NCBI GenBank assembly: GCA_964586455.1
Contig: CAZPHV010000023.1
Span: 8,392 to 72,391 of the forward strand
From: Aquimonas sp964586455
Lineage (GTDB): Bacteria > Pseudomonadota > Gammaproteobacteria > Xanthomonadales > Xanthomonadaceae
Length of the DNA stretch: 64,000 nucleotides
Direction: 5' to 3'
Within the stretch, counting starts at the first letter, position 1. Each line of letters opens with the position of its first letter. Shown one piece after another: positions 53,219 through 60,524 of this stretch. The notes beneath the pieces are model-generated. The model did no database searches. It worked only from the letters and a program-made list of their open reading frames with translations, and had not been told where the DNA came from. A program made the translations under genes and the position numbers.

Positions 53219-54862
53219 TCAGCCGGTGGTGATCGCGCCGCGCGAGGCGGAGCTGACCAGCCGGGCGTACTTGGCGAGCACGCCAGATTCGACGCGCGGG
53301 GCGATGCGGGCGGGGATGCGGCGCGACAGATCGGCGGTGGTTTCCAGCACGCGCCGATCGACGTCGATGATCACGGTGTCGCCGTCGGCCAGCTGGGCGA
53401 TCGGGCCGCCGCGCGCGGCTTCCGGGCTGGCGTGGCCGACCATGAAGCCGTGGGTGGCGCCGCTGAAACGGCCGTCGGTGATCAGCGCGACCTCATTGCC
53501 CAGGCCCTGGCCGACCAGGGCCGCGGTCACCGCCAGCATCTCGCGCATGCCGGGGCCGCCGGCCGGGCCTTCAAAGCGGATCACCACGATGTCGCCGGCT
53601 TTGATCTCGCGCGCCTGCACGGCGGCAAACGCGGCGTCTTCGGAGTCGAAGACCTTGGCCGGGCCCTCGTGGCGGCGGCGGCCGTGGCCGGCCAGCTTGA
53701 CGATGCAGCCCTCGGGCGCGAGGTTGCCGTACAGGATCGAATAGCCGCCGCTGGGCTTCAGCGGATTGCTCAGCGGGCGAACGGCATCCTGATTCGGGTC
53801 GCCTGCAGGTGCGGCATCGATCTCGGCGAAGAAGCTGCGACCGGTCACGGTGGGGGCATCGGCCAGCAGGCCGGCGGCCTTCATTTCCTTGGCGACCAGT
53901 GCGGTGCCACCCATGGTGTAGAGCTCGGCGGCGGTGTAGCGGCCGCCCGGTTTCAGGTCGGCGATCACCGGCACTTCGGACGCCGCCTGGAACTCCTCCA
54001 GATCGAAATCCACGCCGGCTTCGTGCGCGATCGCCAGCAGATGCAGGGCGGCATTGGTCGAGCCGGCGGTGGCCGAGACCGCGCGCGCGGCGTTGCGCAG
54101 GCTGTCGGCCGTGATGATCTCGCGCGGCAGCGGGCCCTGGTTCGCGAACAGGCGCATCACCTGCTCGCCGCAGGCTTCCGCCGCGTCGCGCTTTTCCGGC
54201 GCTGGCGCGGGGATGTCGTTCAGGCCCATCGGCGACAGGCCCAGGAAGGTCATCACCATGGCCATGGTGTTGGCGGTGAACTGTCCGCCGCAGGCGCCGG
54301 CGCCGGGGCAGGCGGCCTTCTCGACTTCGACCAGCTCGGCTTCGTCGATGCGCCCGGCCGAATGCGCACCGACCGCCTCGAACACGTCCTGGATGGTGAT
54401 CGCCTTGTCCTTGCAGCGGCCCGGCATGATCGTGCCGCCGTAGAGGATCAGGCCGGGCAGGTTCAGTCGGCCCAGCGCCATCGCCGCGGCAGGAATGGTC
54501 TTGTCGCAGCCGACCAGCAGCACCACCGCATCCAGACAGTGGCCGCGCACGGCGAGCTCGATCGAATCCGCGATCACCTCACGCGAAGGCAGCGAGGCGC
54601 GCATGCCCTCGCTGCCCATGGCGATGCCGTCGGTCACGGCAATCGTGTTGAACTCGATCGGCGTGCCGCCGCCGCGACGGACGCCGGTGCCGACGTGCTG
54701 GGCCAGCTCGCGCAGGTTGATGTTGCAGGGGCTGACGTCCGACCAGGTGTGAACCACCGCCACCAGCGGCTTTGCGATCGCGGCGTCATCCAGGCCCGTG
54801 GCGCGCAGCATGGCGCGGGCGGGGGCACGGGCGGGACCGGTCTTGATTGCGTCGCTCTGCAC
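53219..54862 (-). CDS. ilvD: Dihydroxy-acid dehydratase
   Basis: 547 residues, start MQSDAIKTGPARAPARAMLR. First gene of the ilv operon after the attenuator. Fe-S dehydratase converting dihydroxy acids to 2-oxo acids: cluster cysteines in LVGCDKTIPAAAM and ACPGAGACGGQFTANTM, Mg/substrate regions GGTIMPGRCKDKAIT and SGATHGFMVGHASPEAARGG. Length is typical for the shorter IlvD forms. Under control of the upstream leader peptide and terminator (inference). Confidence 0.92.
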   Translation of the reverse strand: MQSDAIKTGPARAPARAMLRATGLDDAAIAKPLVAVVHTWSDVSPCNINLRELAQHVGTGVRRGGGTPIEFNTIAVTDGIAMGSEGMRASLPSREVIADSIELAVRGHCLDAVVLLVGCDKTIPAAAMALGRLNLPGLILYGGTIMPGRCKDKAITIQDVFEAVGAHSAGRIDEAELVEVEKAACPGAGACGGQFTANTMAMVMTFLGLSPMGLNDIPAPAPEKRDAAEACGEQVMRLFANQGPLPREIITADSLRNAARAVSATAGSTNAALHLLAIAHEAGVDFDLEEFQAASEVPVIADLKPGGRYTAAELYTMGGTALVAKEMKAAGLLADAPTVTGRSFFAEIDAAPAGDPNQDAVRPLSNPLKPSGGYSILYGNLAPEGCIVKLAGHGRRRHEGPAKVFDSEDAAFAAVQAREIKAGDIVVIRFEGPAGGPGMREMLAVTAALVGQGLGNEVALITDGRFSGATHGFMVGHASPEAARGGPIAQLADGDTVIIDVDRRVLETTADLSRRIPARIAPRVESGVLAKYARLVSSASRGAITTG

Positions 54863-54914
54863 GGGGGGATTCCTGGTGGCGGTGGAGGGGATGGCGGGCT
54901 TGCAAGTCCGCGGG

Positions 54915-54952
54915 CAAGAAAAAACCCCGCCTCGTTGCCGGGGCGGGGTTTT
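54915..54952 (-). terminator. ilv attenuator terminator
   Basis: AACCCCGCC and GGCGGGGTT arms (54923-54931 and 54942-54950) with a 10-base loop, followed on the minus strand by TTTTTTC. It lies between the leader peptide stop (55004) and the ilvD start (54862). This is the position and form of an attenuation terminator. Confidence 0.85.
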
Positions 54953-55003
54953 CGGTGTTTTCTGATCCGTTGCCTTGGAGGCTGTGTTTCGGACCGTACT
55001 TTC

Positions 55004-55144
55004 CTATCCCGCGCCGGGTGGCAGGCCAATAAGAAGTACGAGTACGAGGAGCGCGAGTGCCGCGGCCGCGATGCGCGCTTGCGTCACCTGCACCGGAGCG
55101 GTGCGGGTGAGGGCGATGGGGCGGCGGGCGGGCAGACGGTTCAT
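55004..55144 (-). CDS. ilvL: ilv operon leader peptide (attenuator), unannotated
   Basis: 46 codons read directly from the minus strand: MNRLPARRPIALTRT to LLIGLPPGAG. Near the end a 13-residue run ALALLVLVLLIGL has ten Leu/Val/Ile. A terminator hairpin follows ~50 bases after the stop, then ilvD. Ribosome stalling at the Leu/Val/Ile codons under starvation would prevent the terminator from forming. A TTGACA at 55176-55181 lies ~32 bases upstream of the start. Ribosome site is weak, as transcription may begin close to the ATG. Function inferred from layout and codon content. Confidence 0.8.
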   Translation of the reverse strand: MNRLPARRPIALTRTAPVQVTQARIAAAALALLVLVLLIGLPPGAG

Positions 55145-55154
55145 GCGCTGCAGC

Positions 55155-55181
55155 AAAACACAGGTTTTCGCGAAGTGTCAA
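55155..55181 (-). promoter_or_regulatory. Candidate ilv promoter
   Basis: Minus strand: TTGACA at 55176-55181, 15-base spacer, TGTTTT at 55155-55160. The -35 is perfect, the -10 matches three of six and the spacer is short. It is placed where the promoter of the leader peptide is expected. Confidence 0.5.
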
Positions 55182-55348
55182 CAGCCGAAACGGCATTAGG
55201 CTCTGACTTTGGTCGAAGCGCCTGAACGCGATGATCGGCAGCCCCGTCTTTGATTGACCCCAGTCGGCGTGCGACCTCTACACTGGTGAGCGACTGGCCT
55301 GACTGGCGCCTCTGCGAACCCGGCCTGCGCCTTGCAAGGAGTGGAACC

Positions 55349-56356
55349 ATGTCCAGTACGACCTCGAAGACACGACGCTACGCGTGGTTTGCAGCGCCTC
55401 TGATCGGCCTGCCGGTTCTGTTGATCCTCGCGTTGATGTGGTGGTGGGATTACGAGCCGCCGCCTTTTGACGTACTCGCTCACGCCCAGGCACGCGCCGC
55501 CGAGCGCGGCCAGCCGGTGGTGGTGGGCACGATCAGCTCGGAAGCCTTGATCCGCGTCGCCGAGACCCTGCTCGACAAGCGCGGCGGTTACTTGAGCAAC
55601 GACAAACTGCCGCCCGGCGCCTTCATGGACAACATGCCCAACTGGGAATTCGGGGTGCTGGTGCAGACCCGTGACTTCGCCAAGGCCTTCCGCAACGAGT
55701 TCAGCCGCTCGCAGACCCAGAGCACCGAAGACGCCGATCTGCTCGAAGCCGATCCGCTGTTCTCAAGCCCTTCCGACCGCTGGCTGCTGCCTTCCTCCGA
55801 GGGGCAATACCGCAAGGCGATCGGGCATATCGAAAGCTATCTCGACCGCTTGTCCGACAGCGACCCTTACAGTGCGCAGTTCTACGCGCGCGCCGACAAC
55901 CTGGCCGACTGGCTGGCCGTGGTCGAGAAGCGCCTGGGCTCGCTCTCGCAGCGGCTGTCGGCCAGCGTCGGACAGATGCGCATCGACACCGATCGCGGCG
56001 GCGACCCCAGCGCCACCCAGAGCACGCCGGGTGTATCACCGCGGATGGTGCAGACCCCTTGGACCGAACTCGATGACGTGTTCTACGAGGCGCGCGGAAC
56101 CACCTGGGCGCTGCTGCACTTCCTGCGTGCGGTCGAGCACGACTTCGAACAGGTGCTGCGCGACAAAAACGCGCTGGTCAGCCTGCGTCAGATCATCCGC
56201 GAACTGGAGGAAAGCCAGCACCCGCTGGGCAGCCCGATCGTGCTGAATGGGTCGCCTTTCGGCTTCTTCGCCAACCACTCGCTGGTGATGGCGAACTACG
56301 TCTCGCGTGCCAATGCCGCCGTGATCGACCTGCGCAAGCTGCTGGAGCGCGGCTGA
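55349..56356 (+). CDS. DUF2333-family inner-membrane protein
   Basis: 335 residues from the ATG at 55349 (AAGGAG upstream). Single N-terminal TM helix (WFAAPLIGLPVLLILALMWWW) then a soluble domain with a conserved LLDKRGGYLSNDKLPPGAF, NMPNWEFGVLVQTRDFAK, FYARADNLADWLAVVEKRLGS and DDVFYEARGTTWALLHFLRA. This is the DUF2333 family (~330 residues) of gammaproteobacteria; role unknown. The next gene starts directly at its stop (TGA-GTG), so the two are likely co-translated. Confidence 0.8.
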   Translation: MSSTTSKTRRYAWFAAPLIGLPVLLILALMWWWDYEPPPFDVLAHAQARAAERGQPVVVGTISSEALIRVAETLLDKRGGYLSNDKLPPGAFMDNMPNWEFGVLVQTRDFAKAFRNEFSRSQTQSTEDADLLEADPLFSSPSDRWLLPSSEGQYRKAIGHIESYLDRLSDSDPYSAQFYARADNLADWLAVVEKRLGSLSQRLSASVGQMRIDTDRGGDPSATQSTPGVSPRMVQTPWTELDDVFYEARGTTWALLHFLRAVEHDFEQVLRDKNALVSLRQIIRELEESQHPLGSPIVLNGSPFGFFANHSLVMANYVSRANAAVIDLRKLLERG

Positions 56357-57973
56357 GTGGGCTGCCGACCGGCGCACGGGCTGCTGGTCGGATTGGTCGG
56401 TCTGCTATGGCTGGCGGGCCTCGCCCATGCGGGTGAGGCGGTGGTGCGCAGCCATGCTGAGTCCGCCGGAACCCGCAGCCTGCCGGTCGACTGTTCCGCC
56501 GCTGATGGTGAAGGCTGGACCAGCTATCGCATTGAAGCCCCGGCCGTAGGCTGGGAAGCGCGGCCACTCGCCGTGCTGGTCAGCGGGATCGCGGTCGATC
56601 GCGTGCGCATCAGCCACGGCGACCGCATCTACTGCGGCCAATACGGCGACGGCGCGCGCGCCGACTCGCGTTTCCGCACCGGCGTCGGTGGCGTGTTCGT
56701 ACCGGCACAGGGCAGCAGCAATCCCGTGCGGGTGTCGGTGTCCGGCTCAGCGCTGGCGCTGTGGCCGGTCATCATCGATGTCGGTGCGCCCGCTTCGGTG
56801 CAACGTTCGGATGCCCTGCGCTTTGCTTTCCGCATCGCGGTACTGGCGATCACCTTCAGCGTGGTGATCTCCACCGCCCTGGCGTGGGCAGCATTGCGCG
56901 AAGTCGCGCTGCTCAGCCTGTCGATCAATACCGCGCTTGTGGTGGTATGGATCGCGCTGATTACCGGGCTGTCCGGTTTCCCCGAAGCCTGGCTGCCGAT
57001 CGGCGAAACGCGAATGCGCATGCTGCTCAGTTCGCCACTTCTGGTCGCCGGCATTACAGTCTTCTTGATGATGCGATCGGGCCGCCTGCGCCGGGGCGAG
57101 AAAGGCGTACTGCTGGTCACCCTTGGCTGCAGCCTGCTCGCGCTGTTGGCGGTGGCCGCCTGGGTCATGCCCTGGCGCGAGCTGGCGGAGTTCGCCCAGT
57201 GGGCCGAGATCGGCGTGTTCCTGCTGTTCGCCAGCGTGGTGATGGTCTGCCTGCCTGGCGCCGTGGCGCGACGCCTGTTGCCGACGGCCAACCTGCTCGG
57301 CGTGCTGCCCTTGGCCGTGGTCAGCGCGCTGGGCGTGTTCGTTCCCGCCTGGATCGCCGCATGGAAGATCGAGGCCTATGTCGGCGGCGCCGCCTGGATC
57401 GCGGTGGCATCGAGCTCGATGCTGATGATGCGGCTGGGCAGCTTGCGCCGGCAGCGTGACGAAATGCGCGCGCTGTCGCAGACCGATTCGTTGACCGGCC
57501 TCGCCAACCGCCGAACCGCGCTGATGCGAGTGCAGGAAGAGGTCGACCGCCGACGGGTTCTGGGCACCGACTTCGGCCTGGTCTACGTCGATATCGACCA
57601 ATTCAAGCAGATCAACGACGGCTTTGGCCACGCTGCCGGCGATAGGGTGCTTACGGGCGTCGCGCAGCTGCTGAGACAGCTGGTGCGCGCCAGTGACGTG
57701 GTGGCTCGGCTCGGTGGTGACGAGTTCGTGCTGATTCTGGTCGGCGCCGACGAAGCCACCAGCCTGCGCCTGGCAGAGCGCGTGCGCGAACGCATCGAAC
57801 TGCTGCCGCTGGTCGGCAGCGGGCCTGAAGCACCGTTGTCCTGCACCGCCAGCATCGGCGTAGTCGGCAGTGCGCGTCACCCCGAGGCCGGTGCGGAGGA
57901 ACTGCTCAGGCGCGCAGATGAAGCCATGTATGCCGCGAAGAAGGCGGGCCGCAACCGCGTCGTCCGAGGCTGA
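56357..57973 (+). CDS. 7TM-type diguanylate cyclase
   Basis: 538 residues with a GTG start at 56357, directly after the previous stop. Signal segment LLVGLVGLLWLAGLAHA, a ~140-residue periplasmic domain with a Cys pair (VDCSAADG, RIYCGQYG), seven TM helices between about residues 150 and 360, and a GGDEF domain with LTGLANRR, DIDQFKQINDGFGHAAGD and RLGGDEFVLIL (active-type motif). It resembles 7TMR-DISM cyclases, with an atypical sensory domain. Third GGDEF protein of the window. Confidence 0.85.
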   Translation: MGCRPAHGLLVGLVGLLWLAGLAHAGEAVVRSHAESAGTRSLPVDCSAADGEGWTSYRIEAPAVGWEARPLAVLVSGIAVDRVRISHGDRIYCGQYGDGARADSRFRTGVGGVFVPAQGSSNPVRVSVSGSALALWPVIIDVGAPASVQRSDALRFAFRIAVLAITFSVVISTALAWAALREVALLSLSINTALVVVWIALITGLSGFPEAWLPIGETRMRMLLSSPLLVAGITVFLMMRSGRLRRGEKGVLLVTLGCSLLALLAVAAWVMPWRELAEFAQWAEIGVFLLFASVVMVCLPGAVARRLLPTANLLGVLPLAVVSALGVFVPAWIAAWKIEAYVGGAAWIAVASSSMLMMRLGSLRRQRDEMRALSQTDSLTGLANRRTALMRVQEEVDRRRVLGTDFGLVYVDIDQFKQINDGFGHAAGDRVLTGVAQLLRQLVRASDVVARLGGDEFVLILVGADEATSLRLAERVRERIELLPLVGSGPEAPLSCTASIGVVGSARHPEAGAEELLRRADEAMYAAKKAGRNRVVRG

Positions 57974-58100
57974 TCCGCGCCGTCACCTGCCCGCGCTTCG
58001 GGCGGGGTCGCTTCGGTGCTTCCGCCTGAGCCGTGTGCCTGGCAGCCAGGCCGCAGTGCTCGTTCAGAAGCCTTCTTTTCAAGCGACAGCTGCGAGCGCC

Positions 58101-58250
58101 GTCTGCAGGAGCTGCTCCCCAAGCGGCAGCACTGCATCGCGTTCTGTAGGAGCCTGCTTGCAGGCGACAACACCCGCGGTGCGTCGAAGAATCTGCCTGC
58201 CAAGTCACAGCACTGGATCGCTTCTGCAGGAGCCTGCTCGCAGGCGACAG
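58101..58250. repeat. REP-like repeats, three copies
   Basis: CTGCAGGAGCTGCTCCCC at 58103, CTGTAGGAGCCTGCTTGCAGGCGACA at 58144 and CTGCAGGAGCCTGCTCGCAGGCGACA at 58223. In each, CCTGC(T/C)(T/C)GCAGG is a short hairpin; CAGCACTG(C/G)ATCGC sequences lie between the copies. This is the type of GTAGGAGC repeat spread between genes in Pseudomonas and Xanthomonas by RAYT transposases. No RAYT gene is present here. Confidence 0.75.
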
Positions 58251-58344
58251 CCTCCTTCGCCACCCGTGTTCCGGCTCAGGGGCGCGCGAGCTTCAGACCA
58301 CAATCAGCGCGCCCGAAAACACGAACGCCCTCCCGCATACCCAC

Positions 58345-58380
58345 ATACGAAAACGCCCGGCCATCAAGGTCGGGCGTTCT
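58345..58380 (-). terminator. Terminator after ppa
   Basis: AACGCCCGGCC and GGTCGGGCGTT arms around a 5-base loop (ATCAA), with TTTTCG on the minus side; it lies 40 bases past the ppa stop. It could also stop the opposing diguanylate cyclase transcript. Confidence 0.75.
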
Positions 58381-58416
58381 CGCACACAATCAGGCCGCGC
58401 GCAGCGCGCCCTGCAA

Positions 58417-58965
58417 TCAGAACTTCGGTTTTTCTTCGGCGTTGTTGTAGCGCTCGATCGCATCCATCAGGATCGCCTTGGCCTCAGCCGCATTGCCCCA
58501 GCCATCCAGCTTGACCCACTTGCCCTTCTCCAGATCCTTGTAGTGCTCGAAGAAGTGGCCGATGCGCTCCAGCCAGTGGCCCGACACCTGCTCGATATCG
58601 TTGATGTGGCTGTAACCGGCGAACACCTTGCCGACCGGCACCGCCAGCAGCTTCTCGTCGCCACCGGCCTCGTCGGTCATCTTCAGCACGCCGACCGGGC
58701 GGCAGCGGATCACCGAGCCCGGAATCAGCGGCAGCGGCAGGATCACCATCACGTCCGCCGGGTCACCGTCACCGCACAGGCTGTGCGGCACATAGCCGTA
58801 GTTGCAGGGATAGCGCATTGGCGTCGACAGGATGCGGTCGACGAAAATCGCCCCGGTGTCTTTGTCGACCTCGTACTTGACCGGTTCGGCGTCCTTCGGA
58901 ATTTCGATGACGACATTGATCTCGTTCGGCACATCGCGGCCGGAAGGAACAAGTTCGAGGCCCAT
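58417..58965 (-). CDS. ppa: Inorganic pyrophosphatase (family I, soluble)
   Basis: 182 residues from the ATG at 58965 (CAGGAG upstream), close to the 176 of E. coli Ppa. Hydrolyses PPi to two phosphates in the cytoplasm. Residues: E/K pattern PNEINVVIEIPKDAEPVKYEVD, RYPCNYGYVP, and the metal motif C-G-D66-G-D68-P-A-D71. Then VGKVFAGYSHINDIEQVSGHW and HFFEHYKDLEKGKWVK. Single gene with a terminator. A membrane pyrophosphatase lies 1.6 kb away. Confidence 0.95.
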   Translation of the reverse strand: MGLELVPSGRDVPNEINVVIEIPKDAEPVKYEVDKDTGAIFVDRILSTPMRYPCNYGYVPHSLCGDGDPADVMVILPLPLIPGSVIRCRPVGVLKMTDEAGGDEKLLAVPVGKVFAGYSHINDIEQVSGHWLERIGHFFEHYKDLEKGKWVKLDGWGNAAEAKAILMDAIERYNNAEEKPKF

Positions 58966-59492
58966 GGCTGGCTCCTGCGGGGGTAGGGATAAGGGTTTCG
59001 AAAGCGGTGCGGACCACGCGAACGCGCATGCAATCGCGCGCTGCAGCAGCCCGGCCGGCCACACATCCGAAGGCCGTCCGCGCGGCGCGAAGGATACGGG
59101 ATCGGCTGCTGCGGCGCACCACGGCCTTGGTGGTGAGCGCCTGATCGCGCTCCCAGACGCTTCGAAACCCGGCGTCCCAAGCGGCCATCGACCGCCAGCC
59201 TGCCGACTCTTGAAGCGGCTCTTCGTGGCGCACCGAACAGCACAACCGCCGAATGGGCGACGCGCCACGCACGCTGAGACCCAACCCATTGCGTGACCTC
59301 CGCCCGCCGCTCACCGGCCGCAGCGACGCACCTCAATGCCCGATGCCCCATAGGGTGCGCGTGTCGCGCACCAACTCGCGAATCCAACCCGCGCCAATGC
59401 CTGTGCCATAGGGCGCGCGTGTCGCGCACCATCACGCGAAGTTCCAGGTGCACGAACGAACCCGCCAGCAAACGCTATCTGCACCCAAAGGA
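58966..59492. other. Intergenic region with two GTGCGC repeats
   Basis: No gene supported. Two palindromic units CATAGGG(T/C)GCGCGTGTCGCGCACC at 59349-59372 and 59407-59430 belong to the same family as those at 14.05-14.37 kb. Confidence 0.6.
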
Positions 59493-59604
59493 AGCTCAAC
59501 ACACGGCTGTCGGTTGATGAGCAGGCGACGCCGTCGTCGCCACTAGGCCACCCGAGATCAGCAGCGTGTTTCAACCCACGCCTGCTCGTTGATGAGCATG
59601 CGAC
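59493..59604 (-). CRISPR. Relic CRISPR array: two 37-nt repeats and one 38-nt spacer
   Basis: Repeats at 59568-59604 and 59493-59529 match at 28 of 37 positions, with spacer 59530-59567. On the minus strand the better copy reads GTCGCATGCTC...GTTGAAAC: the GTCGC start, the central hairpin (TGCTC/GAGCA) and the GTTGAAAC end are those of type I-C repeats, although most I-C repeats are 31-32 nt. The outer copy is decayed at its 3' end, as trailer-end repeats usually are. The orientation agrees with the cas7 remnant upstream. Two repeats alone are weak evidence; the cas7 remnant makes it strong. Confidence 0.65.
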
Positions 59605-59807
59605 TTGGTATTCCCAGCGCTCGCCCACGCCAGCGCCGCCTGGATGTCTGCGGCGCTGAGATGCGGGTAGGCCTCGATCAGGCTCGCGGTATCCCAGCCG
59701 GCCGACAGGCGCTCAAGAATCCACTCGACCGAGATGCGCGTGCCGCGGACGCAGGGTTTGCCCAGCATCACCTCGGGTTCGGCCACGATTCGGCTCTTCC
59801 AGTCCAT
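59571..59807 (-). CDS. DUF433 antitoxin-like protein, 3' end inside the CRISPR repeat
   Basis: 78 residues: MDWKSRIVAEPEVMLGKPCV, RGTRISVEWILERLSAGWD, IEAYPHLSAADIQAALAWA, a complete DUF433 (VapB-like, winged-helix) domain. Such proteins usually pair with a DUF5615 PIN-like toxin; none is next to it. The last 11 codons (KSHAHQRAGVG) and the stop are encoded by the CRISPR repeat at 59568-59604, so its original C-terminus has been replaced. It starts immediately after the cas7 remnant stop. Confidence 0.7.
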   Translation of the reverse strand: MDWKSRIVAEPEVMLGKPCVRGTRISVEWILERLSAGWDTASLIEAYPHLSAADIQAALAWASAGNTKSHAHQRAGVG

Positions 59808-59808
59808 C

Positions 59809-60186
59809 TCACCACCTGCGGATCAGCTCCACGCCCGGGCCGGCAGAAACTGCATCGCCCGCGGCTAGGCTACGCCCGACGAAGCGCGCGGCGTAGTCAT
59901 CGAAGCGGCGCGCAGTCGCCAGCCCGGGTTTGCTCGCCACCTGCAGTCGATCAGACAGGCTGTGTGCGTGCGCGCGACCCAGCTCGCTCTGGTGCTTTAA
60001 CGCGCACAGACCGCGGGTGGACATCGGACCGCGCGCGGCCGAGCGGCCGTGCTCGAACATCTGTCCCAGGGCCTTCCACAGCAGTTCGAGATCTTCGCCG
60101 GAGAAGCCCGACTACTGCTTGGCGAGAAGCGAGGACACGAAGCCGTGCGCCGCGTGCGGGCCGTAGGGCACGGTGTGCTTGGACGG
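59809..60186 (-). pseudogene. cas7c: Remnant of type I-C cas7 (csd2), C-terminal third
   Basis: Minus-strand translation gives KHTVPYGPHAAHGFVSSLLA-KQ, a TAG stop (around 60112-60114), then SGFSGEDLELLWKALGQMF, EHGRSAARGPMSTRGL, LKHQSELGRAHAHSLSDRL, RRFDDYAARF and GVELIRRW. This is the closing ~120 residues of Cas7c/Csd2 (KHxVPYGLYxAHGFVS, DLELxWEAL, MFEHDRSAARGEM, PAHxLFE, GVELI). Upstream similarity ends at ~60,186, and no other cas gene is visible. The protein should have been the backbone of the I-C Cascade complex. Confidence 0.82.
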
Positions 60187-60220
60187 GGCCGTGGACTTGG
60201 TAGCAGTTGACGCCGGTCGA

Positions 60221-60297
60221 CGCGAGGCGTGGAGACCGATCGCCCCTATGTCTACGGGCTGTTCGAGTGGGTCAACGAATTCCTGCGACAGGATTGA
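60221..60297 (+). pseudogene. C-terminal protein fragment in opposite orientation
   Basis: The frame ending at 60297 reads GVETDRPYVYGLFEWVNEFL then RQD and stop: a protein-like end with no start. Unknown family. It abuts the broken end of the cas7 remnant and marks a recombination junction. Confidence 0.35.
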
Positions 60298-60471
60298 TCG
60301 ACGAGGTCGATCCCTCCAAACGTCTCGACCATCGAGGTTCCGGCGCGCCGCTTGCGTCTGCGCGATGCAGTGCACGACGATCAGGAACCTTGATCCGGCA
60401 CCGGGCTCGCGCCGTGTTCTGGGCAAAGGGCTGGATTACGCGGGCGCCGGCATTCTTCGATCGAGCAAACG

Positions 60472-60500
60472 CACGCGGCCCGCACAAGGCGGGCCGCGTG
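60472..60500 (-). terminator. Hairpin after hppA
   Basis: Perfect 12-bp stem CACGCGGCCCGC/GCGGGCCGCGTG with a 5-base loop, 25 bases past the hppA stop. The T-run is short (GCGTTTGC), so it may act as a terminator or a 3' end stabiliser. Confidence 0.7.
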
Positions 60501-60524
60501 GGATTCAAACGCTGAGAGCCGTGC

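Noticed and set aside
53096..55225. 709-codon plus-strand ORF over ilvD
   Set aside because: Antisense shadow of ilvD, which has all catalytic motifs on the minus strand.
59571..59807. Complete DUF433/DUF5615 toxin-antitoxin pair
   Set aside because: Only the DUF433 half is present; no PIN-like toxin gene is found on either side.
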